A stretch of DNA of 64,000 nt from Sedimenticola selenatireducens DSM 17993 (GCF_000428045.1 NZ_ATZE01000002.1:74457-138456); one strand, 5' to 3'; shown: positions 51,349-60,437, counted from the first letter of the stretch. The notes: a model not told the origin generated them from the sequence alone. Numbers and translations: made by a program.

Positions 51349-51792
51349 ATGAGCAGTAATGATGAACAGCTGGATATGGAACTGGGCAGCGGAATCGCGG
51401 CTTTTGAGTCGAAGCATTTCGCCAGTGCCACCAAGTTGTTGTCGGGTCTGGCCGAAAACGGCAATTCTGAGGCCCAGTACCGCATGGCCATCATGGCTCA
51501 GAATGGACTGGGTATGACAGTCAATCAGCTGATGGCCTACAAGTATATGAAGGCGGCAGCCGAGAGTGGTATGGCGCTGGCACAGCATGGCCTGGGTTTT
51601 ATGTACATGGAGGGTGAGTGCGTGGAGAAGAACGGCGCCAAGGCGGTGGAGTGGTTCACCAAAGCCGCCGAGCAGGGGCTGGTCGGTTCCCAGACTACCC
51701 TGGCGATGATGTATGAGACGGGCGAGGGCGTCGAGCAGGACCCGGAAGAGGCCCGGCGCTGGTATCACGCCGCCGGTTTTGACGAGAAATAG
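51349..51792 (+). CDS. Sel1-repeat protein
   Basis: Soluble helical protein of 147 residues with three or so Sel1 (TPR-like) repeats: SEAQYRMAIMAQNGLGM, ALAQHGLGFMYMEGECVEKN, VGSQTTLAMMYETGEGVEQD. No signal peptide; cytoplasmic. GGAGG lies 7 nt before the ATG. Such proteins usually act as interaction scaffolds; partner unknown. Confidence 0.88.
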   Translation: MSSNDEQLDMELGSGIAAFESKHFASATKLLSGLAENGNSEAQYRMAIMAQNGLGMTVNQLMAYKYMKAAAESGMALAQHGLGFMYMEGECVEKNGAKAVEWFTKAAEQGLVGSQTTLAMMYETGEGVEQDPEEARRWYHAAGFDEK

Positions 51793-51823
51793 GCGTCCGG
51801 AGAACGAATAAGCAGGCCAGCGA

Positions 51824-51863
51824 AACCCCGGGTCTTCGCGCCGTGGCGTGACGACCCGGGGTT
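51824..51863. terminator. Hairpin between convergent Sel1 and DAHP synthase genes
   Basis: A perfect 11-bp inverted repeat, AACCCCGGGTC (51824-51834) and GACCCGGGGTT (51853-51863), with an 18-nt loop. No T run. Placed between the two stops, it could act bidirectionally. Confidence 0.55.
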
Positions 51864-51868
51864 GTGCG

Positions 51869-52933
51869 TCAGCTACTGTGGCGTGTGCGGCGCTGGCGCA
51901 CCGCCTCGGCCAGGGTGCGCAGCAGGGGTTCGGTGTCTTCCCAGCTGATGCAGGCATCGGTGATACTCTGGCCGTACACCAGCTCCTCGTCGGCGCGCCA
52001 CTCCTGGCGTCCCGCCTCCAGGAAGCTCTCGATCATGACGCCGTTGATGCGCCGGTCGCCACGGGCGATCTGGCCGGCCACATCATGGCCCACATCAATC
52101 TGTTTCTGGTGCCGCTTGCGCGAGTTGGCGTGGCTGAAATCGATCATTACACGCGGTTTGAATCCGGACTGCTCCATCTCTTCCGAGGCAATGTTGATAC
52201 TTTCGGTGTCATAATTTGGACGAGTGCCGCCGCGCAGGATCACATGGCAATCCTCATTGCCGGTGGTGGTGAAGATGGCGGAGTGGCGCTCCTTGGTTAC
52301 CGACAGGAAACAGTGCGGCTGGGAGGCGGCGCGGATTGCGTCCAGGGCGATGCGCAGGGTGCCGTTGGTGCCGTTCTTGAAGCCGACCGGGCAGGAGAGG
52401 CCTGAGGCCAGCTCCCGATGCCCCTGGCTCTCCGTGGTGCGTGCGCCGATGGCGCCCCAACTCACCAGGTCGGCTATGTACTGGGGACTGATCAGGTCGA
52501 GAAATTCGGTGCCGGCAGGCAGTCCCATGCTGTTGACATCCAGCAGCAGCTGGCGTGCCAGACGCAGCCCCTTGTTGATATGGAAGGTGCCGTCCAGGTC
52601 TGGATCATTGATCAGTCCCTTCCAGCCGACGGTGGTGCGCGGCTTCTCAAAATAGACCCGCATGACGATCAGCAGATCGTCTGCAAGCTCCTCACGCAAC
52701 TTGTTCAGTTTTGCCGCATAATCACGCGCGGCTGCCGGATCATGTACCGAACAGGGGCCAACGATCGCCAGTACCCGGTCATCTTCGTCATGCAAAATGC
52801 GGTGTATCTCGCGTCGTGCGTTAAACACCGTATCGGCAACCGCATCGCTAACGGGGAACTCTGCCAGTAGTTCAGCCGGGGCTACCAACTCTTTAATGGC
52901 GGCGATGCGAAGGTCGTCGGTTTCGTGGCGCAT
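51869..52933 (-). CDS. 3-deoxy-7-phosphoheptulonate synthase (DAHP synthase, class I)
   Basis: Condenses PEP and erythrose-4-phosphate, the first step of the shikimate pathway. From the ATG at 52933 it has 354 residues, the size of AroF/AroG/AroH. Motifs: GPCSVHDPAAARDYA, RVYFEKPRTTVGWKGLINDP, GARTTESQGHRELASGLSCPVGFKNGT, and HVILRGGTRPNYD. The paralogue (Phe-, Tyr- or Trp-sensitive) cannot be told. The frame runs upstream to 52996 but homology and a GAGAGAGA ribosome site favour 52933. Confidence 0.95.
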   Translation of the reverse strand: MRHETDDLRIAAIKELVAPAELLAEFPVSDAVADTVFNARREIHRILHDEDDRVLAIVGPCSVHDPAAARDYAAKLNKLREELADDLLIVMRVYFEKPRTTVGWKGLINDPDLDGTFHINKGLRLARQLLLDVNSMGLPAGTEFLDLISPQYIADLVSWGAIGARTTESQGHRELASGLSCPVGFKNGTNGTLRIALDAIRAASQPHCFLSVTKERHSAIFTTTGNEDCHVILRGGTRPNYDTESINIASEEMEQSGFKPRVMIDFSHANSRKRHQKQIDVGHDVAGQIARGDRRINGVMIESFLEAGRQEWRADEELVYGQSITDACISWEDTEPLLRTLAEAVRQRRTRHSS

Positions 52934-53069
52934 GGTCTCTCTCTTGTGGAAAATAAAAGTAAGCCGATGATTGTATAGTGTAATCCATTCCGGCAACAGG
53001 CGTCCCTGACACCGGGGGAGGGCTTGTGTATGCTGTCGGATATGGCATCAGCTTGAACGAGGCGGCGTT

Positions 53070-53744
53070 ATGACGGAACTGACACTGGTAATCGGCAATC
53101 AGAACTACTCTTCCTGGTCCCTGCGGCCGTGGCTTTTTCTGGCCCATCATGCGATCCCGTTCAAGACCAGGAAGATCAAGCTTTCTACCGACAGCACGGA
53201 ACGGGATCTGGCGATGCATTTCTCGGACAACAAGGTGCCGATACTGATCGATGAAGATCTGGAGGTGTGGGATTCGCTGGCGATTCTGGAGTATCTGGTG
53301 GAGCGTTTTCCCGAGACCCGGGGTTGGCCGGAAGAGCGTTCTGCCCGGGCGGTGGCCCGCTCGGTCTGCGCCGAGATGCACTCCGGTTTTTTCGGGCTGC
53401 GCGGCGAACTGCCGATGAATTGTCGTCGGCGCTTCCCGGGATTTGAGCCGGGGCCCGAGGCGCAGCGGGATATCGACCGGGTGTTGGGCTTGTGGCAATT
53501 CTGCCGTGAGCGTTATGGCGCTTCTGGCCCCTGGTTGTTTGGGGAGTTCAGTGCCGCTGACTGCATGTATGCACCGGTGGTAATGCGTCTGCTGAGTTAT
53601 GAGATACCACTGGACGCGGTCTCCACGGTCTATGCCCGTACGCTGTTTGAGAGCCCGGCGATGCAGCAGTGGGTAAAGGCCGGTGCCGGGGAGGCTGAGG
53701 TGATCGATGAGGATGAAGCGGACTGGCCGAGTGTGCCGTTCTGA
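53070..53744 (+). CDS. Glutathione S-transferase-family protein
   Basis: Cytoplasmic protein of 224 residues with the GST layout: an N-terminal thioredoxin fold (LVIGNQNYSSWSLRPWLFLAHH, with the Ser of SSWSLRP as candidate catalytic residue, and VPILIDEDLEVWDSLAILEYL binding glutathione gamma-glutamyl) and a C-terminal helical domain (about 90-205). GAGG lies 7 nt before the ATG. Divergent from the DAHP synthase gene. Substrate unknown. Confidence 0.92.
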   Translation: MTELTLVIGNQNYSSWSLRPWLFLAHHAIPFKTRKIKLSTDSTERDLAMHFSDNKVPILIDEDLEVWDSLAILEYLVERFPETRGWPEERSARAVARSVCAEMHSGFFGLRGELPMNCRRRFPGFEPGPEAQRDIDRVLGLWQFCRERYGASGPWLFGEFSAADCMYAPVVMRLLSYEIPLDAVSTVYARTLFESPAMQQWVKAGAGEAEVIDEDEADWPSVPF

Positions 53745-53901
53745 TCTGATATACCGGGGTGGAGCCAAATTGGATTGGGCATTGATATAAACCGGCCCGA
53801 CTCTGATCTCTTGCCTATAATCATCAGTTTTCACCGGTATTCAACCGGCTGACCCGCTGCTACATTCCGGGTAGTGGAAATATGATTTGGAAGTGGTCAG
53901 G

Positions 53902-55041
53902 TTGCAGATAGCCATTCACAGCAGTATCGGTGAAATACCCGCCGCAGAGTGGAACGGGCTGGTGCGGGATAACAATCCCCTGATCCGCCATGAGTTCCTG
54001 CATGCCATGGAGCAGCAGGGTTGTGTCGGTGAGCGGTTTGGCTGGCTACCGCGACATATCGGTGTGTATCGCGACGATCATCTGGTGGCAGCCATGCCGC
54101 TGTACGAAAAGTACAACTCCTATGGTGAGTTCGTGTTTGACAACGCCTGGGCTGACGCCTATCAACGCGCCGGCATGGCATATTTTCCCAAGCTGGTTTC
54201 GGCGGTTCCCTATACGCCGGCCTCGGGCCAGCGACTGCTGGCACTGCCTGGTCGGGAGTCTGAGTTGTTTCCCCTGCTGCTGGAAACAGTGTTGCAACTG
54301 GCCGGGCAGATGGGTGCCAGCAGTTTCCACTGCCTGTTTCCCAGCCCGGAGGGGTTTGAGTTTCTGGCGGGTCAGGGTCTGTTGACCCGCCACGATGTTC
54401 AGTTTCACTGGCATAATCACGGTTACCCGGATTTTGACCGGTTTCTGGCCAGTCTGATCGCCAAGAAGCGTAAGAACATCCGTCAGGAGCGACGGCGGGT
54501 GGCTGATGCAGGGGTGACGCTACGCCGCTTGAATGGACACACGGCCACAGATCAGGACTGGCGGCAGTTTACCCATTTTTACAACAAGACATTCAGTGAG
54601 AAGTGGGGGATGGCGACGCTTAATTACGCCTTCTTTCGGCAGGTGGCTGAACAGTTGCCGGACCGGGTGCTGCTGGTACTGGCAGACCTGGAGGGTGAGT
54701 GCATAGCCGGTTCGCTGATGTACCAGAGTGACACCACACTCTTCGGTCGCCACTGGGGTGCCGACCGGTGGGTGGACGGGCTTCATTTCGAGGCTTGCTA
54801 CTACCAGGGTATTGAACACTGTATCGACCAGGGGTTGAGCTGTTTCGAACCGGGCGCCCAAGGGGAACACAAGCTTTCCCGGGGCTTCGTTCCTACCCTG
54901 ACCCGGTCAAGCCACTGGATCAGCGATGACGGTTTTCGCGATCCGATTGCCCGCTATACCGAGCATGAACAGGCGGCGATTGCCGCTTATCTGGAGCAGT
55001 TGCAGTCGTCGAATCCCTATCGTGAGGGGCTGGCGGAGTGA
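53902..55041 (+). CDS. COG3146 FemAB/GNAT-like protein
   Basis: Family of putative peptidoglycan-related aminoacyltransferases with a GNAT-type fold (PF04339). From the TTG at 53902 (GGAAG 8 nt upstream) it has 379 residues, and family members begin MQIxxxxSIxEIPAAEW. Motifs: LYEKYNSYGEFVFDNAW, SSFHCLFPSPEG, KKRKNIRQERRRV, and GLSCFEPGAQGEHKLSRGFVP. No signal peptide. Function is not established. Followed closely by the DUF938 gene. Confidence 0.88.
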   Translation: MQIAIHSSIGEIPAAEWNGLVRDNNPLIRHEFLHAMEQQGCVGERFGWLPRHIGVYRDDHLVAAMPLYEKYNSYGEFVFDNAWADAYQRAGMAYFPKLVSAVPYTPASGQRLLALPGRESELFPLLLETVLQLAGQMGASSFHCLFPSPEGFEFLAGQGLLTRHDVQFHWHNHGYPDFDRFLASLIAKKRKNIRQERRRVADAGVTLRRLNGHTATDQDWRQFTHFYNKTFSEKWGMATLNYAFFRQVAEQLPDRVLLVLADLEGECIAGSLMYQSDTTLFGRHWGADRWVDGLHFEACYYQGIEHCIDQGLSCFEPGAQGEHKLSRGFVPTLTRSSHWISDDGFRDPIARYTEHEQAAIAAYLEQLQSSNPYREGLAE

Positions 55042-55063
55042 CAGGCCGGTCCGAGGAGAGAGA

Positions 55064-55654
55064 ATGAAGCCCTATGCCGAGTCCTGTGACCAGAATCGTG
55101 ATCCGATCCTGTCGGTGATCCAGCCGTTGTTTGCGGAGCTGAGTCGGGTGCTGGAGATCGGCAGCGGTACCGGGCAACATGCCGTCTACTTCGCCGCCGC
55201 CATGCCGCACCTTACCTGGCACACCAGCGACTGCCTGGAGTACCACGACGGTATCCGCCTCTGGCTGGAGGAGGCGGCACTGCCCAATGTCCGCCCGCCG
55301 CTGCAACTGGATGTGGCCCGCTCCGTTTGGCCCGCGCTGGACGTGGAAGCGGTATTTTCCGCCAATACTGCACATATCATGCATTGGCCGGAGGTGGAGG
55401 CGATGTTTGCCGGTGTCGGCGGGTTGCTCCCGACGGGTGGTCTGTTTGCCCTCTACGGTCCGTTCAACTACCAGGGCCGGTTTACCAGCGCCAGCAACGC
55501 CCGCTTCGATGGCTGGCTGAAGCAGCGGGACCCGGCCATGGGCGTGCGGGATTTCGAAGCCCTGGACCGTCTGGCCAGCGCCGCCGGCATGGCATTGATT
55601 CAGGACTTCGAAATGCCGGCCAATAACCGCATTCTCTGCTGGCAGCGACAATGA
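55064..55654 (+). CDS. DUF938 SAM-dependent methyltransferase
   Basis: Class I methyltransferase-like protein of 196 residues. KPYAESCDQNRDPILSVIQPLF is the family N-terminus; the SAM loop is VLEIGSGTGQHAVYFA; then SANTAHIMHWPEVEAMFAG and GLFALYGPFNYQGRFTS. Chosen ATG 55064 has GAGGAGAGAGA directly upstream; the longer frame starts inside the preceding gene. Substrate unknown. Begins 22 bp after the COG3146 gene, so they likely form an operon. Confidence 0.9.
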   Translation: MKPYAESCDQNRDPILSVIQPLFAELSRVLEIGSGTGQHAVYFAAAMPHLTWHTSDCLEYHDGIRLWLEEAALPNVRPPLQLDVARSVWPALDVEAVFSANTAHIMHWPEVEAMFAGVGGLLPTGGLFALYGPFNYQGRFTSASNARFDGWLKQRDPAMGVRDFEALDRLASAAGMALIQDFEMPANNRILCWQRQ

Positions 55655-55676
55655 TTGTGGTGATTATTGGCGAGGA

Positions 55677-56207
55677 TCAGGCTGTCTCAGGCTGGTCAAT
55701 CCGCTGCTTTACCAGCTCCCGGGTCTGCTCAACCCACTGTTCCCGTTCAATGCGGCCGGGGAAGTGCAGATGGTGATTTAGCCAGAGGATATTTTCCCGA
55801 CTCAGGCCGGCAATCTGTTCATAGTGGAAGATCCCCAGATTGTGCAGGGTCTGCTCGATCTTCGGGCCTATGCCGCGAACCTTCTTGAGATCATCCATTT
55901 GTCCTTTTGGTTCCGCCAGCGCGGCAGGGCGCCAGTCGTCGGTGATCTCCCGCTTCGGCTTTTCCGTATCCGGTTTGCTGGTATTGGTGGCTGATTCCAG
56001 CTCACGCAGGCGTTTTTTATGGCTGCTCAGCTCCGATCGAAGCAGTGACACAATAATATGGTCATCGCCGTGGCCAATAGTTTCTCCATCGCCCTTTTCG
56101 TCATCCTGAAAGGCGTGGGTAAAACCGCGCAGCAGCCAGCCGACGATGCCGCCCAGCCCGAATGCCAGCAGTATCCAAATGAGAATCTGAAAAAAAAGGT
56201 AACTCAT
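55677..56207 (-). CDS. Membrane-anchored protein with helix-hairpin-helix domain
   Basis: Protein of 176 residues: one N-terminal membrane helix (LFFQILIWILLAFGLGGIVGWLL), a charged linker with a helix (about 50-75) and a C-terminal domain KVRGIGPKIEQTLHNLGIFHYEQIAGLSRENILWLNHHL, the pattern of the helix-hairpin-helix-type domain seen at the ends of many ribosomal-S1-like or NADH-quinone-associated proteins. Function unknown; the HhH suggests nucleic-acid or protein binding at the membrane. ATG at 56207; a TTG is one codon upstream. Confidence 0.75.
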   Translation of the reverse strand: MSYLFFQILIWILLAFGLGGIVGWLLRGFTHAFQDDEKGDGETIGHGDDHIIVSLLRSELSSHKKRLRELESATNTSKPDTEKPKREITDDWRPAALAEPKGQMDDLKKVRGIGPKIEQTLHNLGIFHYEQIAGLSRENILWLNHHLHFPGRIEREQWVEQTRELVKQRIDQPETA

Positions 56208-56288
56208 CAATCTATCTCTTGGCCGTGCCGCGCGGTGGTGCCCAGCCGGCGGCAGCGCGGCATAAGCCGATTTCCGTCGATCCCGGCA

Positions 56289-56639
56289 TCAGCGCTCCTT
56301 GATGCTGGATGACCAGGCGGCCGCGTCGACCGGTAATGTGGTGGTGCCGTCGTTGCCGGCCAGAATGGTGAATTCGTCAATCACACGGTTGACGCCTTCA
56401 AGTGCTTCAAGCAGATGTAGAGCCTGGTCTGCCGTTTTATTCGATGGCGCCTCTCCCTGCAGGCGCAGATTGCGCCCATCGACCTCAAGGTTCACCCATT
56501 GCAGCTTGTTTTCTGCCAATGCGGTTTCTCCCCGCAATTTCAGGTCTTGCTCGATCTTCTCTGTCCCATTATAAAAGGCGAGCGCAAGAATCAGTACAAA
56601 TCCGCTCAATCCCAGCAGCAGGGTTTTGCTTCTACTCAT
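56289..56639 (-). CDS. Single-BON-domain membrane-anchored protein
   Basis: Protein of 116 residues with an N-terminal membrane helix (LLLGLSGFVLILALAFY) and one BON-like domain at about 45-95 (VNLEVDGRNLRLQGEAPSNKTADQALHLLEAL, GVNRVIDEF). BON domains usually bind phospholipid or periplasmic partners. It resembles the N-terminal part of BON-OmpA proteins, but there is no OmpA domain, so it may be a shortened form. It lies 82 bp upstream of the HhH gene, same direction. Confidence 0.7.
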   Translation of the reverse strand: MSRSKTLLLGLSGFVLILALAFYNGTEKIEQDLKLRGETALAENKLQWVNLEVDGRNLRLQGEAPSNKTADQALHLLEALEGVNRVIDEFTILAGNDGTTTLPVDAAAWSSSIKER

Positions 56640-56898
56640 GCTTCCCTTTTTACCTCATACGACGGTGGTGCGGATAGTGAACGGACTCGCAGTTTTATAT
56701 CTACTCTGATTTGCCAACCCCGGCAATAGCCGGATCTGCGAACTGCTCTATACTCAATCTGTTGACTATTCCCTATGCTGCCAGCTTTTCCAACCAGATG
56801 CACGACCGGGTAAGGCAGCAGGGATGGCAGGGAGTTCCTTTGAATGATGTCTATCGTTGTGACCGTCGGTCGCCCGATGGTAAACCCGGGTCCACGTG

Positions 56899-58398
56899 AT
56901 GCCAGAAGTTGAGCCGATGGTGTCGGCAACCGACAGGCGTATTCCGACCGGTTCGCTCTATCACTGGTCGCTGTTCGGATTTCTGCTGGTTACCCTGCCC
57001 CTGGTGATGGCGCTGATATCGGGTCTGTTGTCGGTGAGCCGGTATACCGAGAAGAGTCAACAGGCGTTGTTCCAGACGGTAAGTGCCAATGAGGGCGGCC
57101 GCACATTGCTGGAACGCCTGGTATCCATGGAACGCGGCATACGGCAGTTTCAAATATTGAAGGATCCGGAACTGCTCCAGGTGTATCGGCAGCACCATGA
57201 CTCCTTTGTCGAGGTGGCCCGGGGGCTGCGCTTTGACGGATTGCCGAATAATCTGCGCATCCCGCTGAAAGGCCTGGTGGCGGCTGAACAGGGGATGTTT
57301 CAACACATACAGACGAAGATTACCAAGGCCGGGGCAGCCCTGACAGCAGATGATCTGCAGGGCTACGCTACCCTGACACTGCAGGCGCGCGCGTTATTAC
57401 ATACCGGTGGCCGACAGGTGGGTATAGAGGCTGAGGCCTTGGCTCGTGAGGCTGACCGGGTACGTCACTCCATGCTGCAGTGGGCACTGCTGGCCCTGCC
57501 GCTGGCGCTGATTCTGGGACTGCTGTTCGTCTATCTTATGACTCGGCCGATCAAGCGTATCGAACGGGTAATCAGTGAGCTGGGTGCGGGACGGTTTGAC
57601 CGGCCCATCGTGATAAACGGACCCAGTGATCTGGAGGATCTGGGTCGCCATCTGGACTGGATGCGGCAGCGGCTGAAGGCGTTGGAAGGAGAGAAGCAGC
57701 AGTTTATCCGCAATATTTCCCACGAACTGAAGACCCCCCTTGCAACACTGCGGGAAGGTGCCGATCTGCTGGAGGATGAGGTGGTGGGTGAGTTGAACCA
57801 GGAGCAACGTGAAATCGTGCAATTGATGACCATCGGTGCGCTGCAGCTGAATGGGTTGGTGGAAAACCTGCTGGAATATCAGCGCCTGGCCAACCAGCGC
57901 ACCCTGGCTGAGCCGAATGATTTTGATCTGGCGCAGCTGCTGAGAAAATTGCTGGATGACTACCGGCTGCTGGTGCGAAACCGGCGGCTGCAGATTGTTG
58001 ATGAATTGGAGCCAGTAACCGTAAAGGGTGACAGGGAGGCGATCAGGATGGCGTTGGGTAATCTGTTGAGCAATGCAATCAAGTTTTCACCGGACGGAGG
58101 GCGGATCAGTCTCGGCCTGTCGGTTCATGAGGGTACCAGCATTTTTTTAATAGAAGACCAGGGAGAGGGGATCTCACCGGAAGATCAGCCTTTTGTTTTT
58201 CAGGAATTTTATCAGGGGAAGAGTGTCGGGCGCTCCAGTGTCAAGGGGTCTGGTCTGGGGCTTGCCCTGGTGAATGATACCGTCCTGCGCCACCGGGGCA
58301 GGATCACCTTGTTGGCGGCGACGGACGAATATTCGGGTGCCCGGATCTGCCTGGAGTTGCCTTTGACGCAGCGAAGAATATCGGAGGTGACGCAATGA
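56899..58398 (+). CDS. glrK: Sensor histidine kinase, GlrK/QseE-like
   Basis: Membrane sensor kinase of 499 residues. Helix 1 (about 25-47), a periplasmic four-helix-like region (about 50-195), helix 2 (ALLALPLALILGLLFVYLM), HAMP, DHp domain with His275 in FIRNISHELKTPLATLREG, and ATPase domain with NLLSNAIKFSPDG, DQGEGISPED and GSGLGLALV. The next two genes overlap it tightly: a coiled-coil lipoprotein (4-bp overlap) and a sigma-54 activator, the glrK-qseG-glrR order of enterics. ATG 56899 follows a GTG one codon before; ribosome site weak. Confidence 0.9.
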   Translation: MPEVEPMVSATDRRIPTGSLYHWSLFGFLLVTLPLVMALISGLLSVSRYTEKSQQALFQTVSANEGGRTLLERLVSMERGIRQFQILKDPELLQVYRQHHDSFVEVARGLRFDGLPNNLRIPLKGLVAAEQGMFQHIQTKITKAGAALTADDLQGYATLTLQARALLHTGGRQVGIEAEALAREADRVRHSMLQWALLALPLALILGLLFVYLMTRPIKRIERVISELGAGRFDRPIVINGPSDLEDLGRHLDWMRQRLKALEGEKQQFIRNISHELKTPLATLREGADLLEDEVVGELNQEQREIVQLMTIGALQLNGLVENLLEYQRLANQRTLAEPNDFDLAQLLRKLLDDYRLLVRNRRLQIVDELEPVTVKGDREAIRMALGNLLSNAIKFSPDGGRISLGLSVHEGTSIFLIEDQGEGISPEDQPFVFQEFYQGKSVGRSSVKGSGLGLALVNDTVLRHRGRITLLAATDEYSGARICLELPLTQRRISEVTQ

Positions 58399-58988
58399 AG
58401 TGGATCTGCTGGCTTTGTCTCCTGATGTTGTCGGGGTGTCAGCAACCGTTGACCCGAAACGATGCTCCTGCACGGGTAACTGAAGCGGCGGCGGATACAT
58501 CAGGAGGGGCGTTGCGGAATCTGATAGACTTTTCCAATCGTTTTCAAGTTCATACGCGCCAGGATCAGTTGATCCTGTGTGGTGCGATGCGTCAGTCCCT
58601 CAGCCGTGACGGGGATCTCTGGACCGGCTGGTATCTGGCCACCGCAATCAGTCAGGTGGAAGGCTGTGGAGAGCCGGGAGAGGCGATTACCCTGATCAAT
58701 CATCTGCTGGAGCAGCGTTTTGTCTCGCGCGAGACGGGCTGGCTCGCCTATTATCAGATCAGCCTGTTGCAACGACAGCAGCGTCAGCGTCAACAGCTCA
58801 GCAAGGCGGTGGCGGAGCAGAGGAGACTGGAGGAGAGACTCGCCCAGGTTGCTGAGGCCAAACGCCTGTTGGAGAACCAGTTGCGTGATCTGAAACACAT
58901 CGAAACCAGTATTAACCAGAGGCTTGATGAAAAACAGCAAGGGACAAACCCCACCGTCACAAAACCAGCGGGTGCTACTGGTCGATGA
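58395..58988 (+). CDS. QseG-like coiled-coil lipoprotein
   Basis: Lipoprotein of 197 residues: signal with lipobox LMLSGCQ, a mature helical domain and a long coiled coil (about 125-180; RLEERLAQVAEAKRLLENQL). Same position as QseG (YfhG) in E. coli, an outer-membrane lipoprotein that affects the kinase; sequence identity cannot be judged here. ATG overlaps the kinase stop by 4 bp and its 3' end overlaps the regulator gene by 62 bp, so all three are co-translated. Confidence 0.8.
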   Translation: MKWICWLCLLMLSGCQQPLTRNDAPARVTEAAADTSGGALRNLIDFSNRFQVHTRQDQLILCGAMRQSLSRDGDLWTGWYLATAISQVEGCGEPGEAITLINHLLEQRFVSRETGWLAYYQISLLQRQQRQRQQLSKAVAEQRRLEERLAQVAEAKRLLENQLRDLKHIETSINQRLDEKQQGTNPTVTKPAGATGR

Positions 58989-60321
58989 TGATCCGAGTCT
59001 GCTGCGACTACTCTCTCTGCGCCTGACTGCGATTGGATTATCGGTCGAGTGCGCGGACAGTGGCGAGCAGGCTGTGGGTCTGGTACCCCAGTTCAAGCCC
59101 CATCTGGTGGTGACGGATCTGCGTATGGGGGAGATGGATGGGCTGGCGCTGTTCCGTTATCTGCAACAGTACTATCCGCTGTTGCCGGTGATTATCCTGA
59201 CAGCCCACGGCACAATTGCCGAGGCGGTGGAAGCGACCCGTCAGGGGGTATTTGGTTTTTTAACCAAGCCCTTCGACAGCAAGGAGCTGATCGCCCAGGT
59301 GGAGCAGGCGCTGCGGCTGGGTGGCTGGCCACAGGGAGATGATGAATCCTCGGTTGAGCAGGATTGGCGCGCTGAGATTATTACCCGCAGTCAGTCGATG
59401 GAGCAGCTGCTGCAGGAGGTGCAGCGTGTCTCCCAGGGTGATGCCAGCCTGTTTATTCATGGTGAGAGTGGCACTGGCAAGGAGTTGATTGCCCGGGCGG
59501 TGCACCAGGTCAGTCCGCGTGCCACAGCGCCCTTCGTGGCCGTCAACTGCAGCGCCATCCCGGCGGAACTGCTGGAGTCGGAGCTGTTTGGGCATGTACG
59601 GGGGGCCTTCAGTGGCGCCGTCTCATCGCGGGATGGATTGTTCCGCAGTGCCGATGGCGGCACCCTGTTTCTGGATGAGATCGGTGACATGCCGGCGCTG
59701 TTCCAGGTAAAACTGCTGCGGGCCCTGCAGGAGCAGCGTATAAGGCCGGTGGGCGCCAACCAGGATATTCCGGTGGATGTGCGTATCATCTCGGCCAGTC
59801 ATCATGATCTGGATGTGCTGGTGGAAGAGGGGGACTTTCGCCAGGATCTCTACTATCGACTGAATGTGGTCACCCTTACGCTGCCCCCGCTCCGTGAGCG
59901 GCGGGAAGATATCCCGCTGCTGGCCAGCCACTTTTTGGCACGGCTCAGCCCCCGCTACGGCAATCGGGTCAAGGGTTTTTCGGCGGAGGCGCTGAATGCC
60001 CTGGTGCAATATGACTGGCCGGGGAATGTGCGCCAGTTGCAGAACGTGGTGGAACAGCTGACGGCGCTCTCCAGTACGCCGATTATACCCGTCAAGCAAG
60101 TTGAGAAGGCGTTTAAGGAGAAGGCCGCCTTGTTGCCGGGATTCCAGGAGGCGCGGGAACAGTTTGAGCGTGAGTATCTGGTGGAGCTGCTGCAGCGGGT
60201 CAATGGCAATGTAAGCCAGGCGGCCCGGCTCGCCAAACGCAACCGCACCGAGTTTTATAAGTTGCTCAAACGCCATCACCTGGAGCCGGCAAGGTTCAAG
60301 CAGGATACGGGAGCCGATTAG
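58927..60321 (+). CDS. glrR: Sigma-54-dependent response regulator, GlrR/QseF-like
   Basis: NtrC-type activator of 464 residues. Receiver (about 15-125) with phospho-acceptor Asp64 in VVTDLRMGEMDG; AAA+ domain (about 155-385) with Walker A GESGTGKE, GAFSGA (the sigma-54-contact GAFTGA motif with Ser for Thr) and VRQLQNVVEQL; C-terminal Fis-type HTH (NVSQAARLAKRNRTEFYKLLKRH). GAGG is 4 nt before the ATG. Overlaps the lipoprotein gene by 62 bp. The region just downstream holds likely binding sites and a sigma-54 promoter. Confidence 0.92.
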   Translation: MKNSKGQTPPSQNQRVLLVDDDPSLLRLLSLRLTAIGLSVECADSGEQAVGLVPQFKPHLVVTDLRMGEMDGLALFRYLQQYYPLLPVIILTAHGTIAEAVEATRQGVFGFLTKPFDSKELIAQVEQALRLGGWPQGDDESSVEQDWRAEIITRSQSMEQLLQEVQRVSQGDASLFIHGESGTGKELIARAVHQVSPRATAPFVAVNCSAIPAELLESELFGHVRGAFSGAVSSRDGLFRSADGGTLFLDEIGDMPALFQVKLLRALQEQRIRPVGANQDIPVDVRIISASHHDLDVLVEEGDFRQDLYYRLNVVTLTLPPLRERREDIPLLASHFLARLSPRYGNRVKGFSAEALNALVQYDWPGNVRQLQNVVEQLTALSSTPIIPVKQVEKAFKEKAALLPGFQEAREQFEREYLVELLQRVNGNVSQAARLAKRNRTEFYKLLKRHHLEPARFKQDTGAD

Positions 60322-60353
60322 CCAAGTCGGTGCCGACAGGGAGTGCCCCGCGA

Positions 60354-60371
60354 TGTTGCCATTCGGCAACA
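60354..60371. promoter_or_regulatory. Palindrome 1, candidate GlrR-type enhancer site
   Basis: TGTTGCC-ATTC-GGCAACA, an 18-bp perfect palindrome. It fits TGTY-N10-RACA, the spacing of the known GlrR site TGTC-N10-GACA. About 170-185 bp upstream of the predicted sigma-54 start site. Confidence 0.6.
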
Positions 60372-60377
60372 GCCAGA

Positions 60378-60396
60378 GTGGTGGAATTTCAACCAC
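60378..60396. promoter_or_regulatory. Palindrome between the two GlrR-type sites
   Basis: GTGGT-n-GAA-n-TTC-n-ACCAC: all base pairs symmetrical except three single positions. Different sequence from its two neighbours, so it may be the site of another factor. Confidence 0.4.
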
Positions 60397-60419
60397 CTAC
60401 GGTGTCGGCTCTGTTCTGC

Positions 60420-60437
60420 TGTTGCCGATCGGCAACA
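60420..60437. promoter_or_regulatory. Palindrome 2, candidate GlrR-type enhancer site
   Basis: TGTTGCC-GATC-GGCAACA, 18 bp, same half-sites as 60354-60371 and 66 bp downstream of it. About 100-118 bp upstream of the predicted start. Confidence 0.6.
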
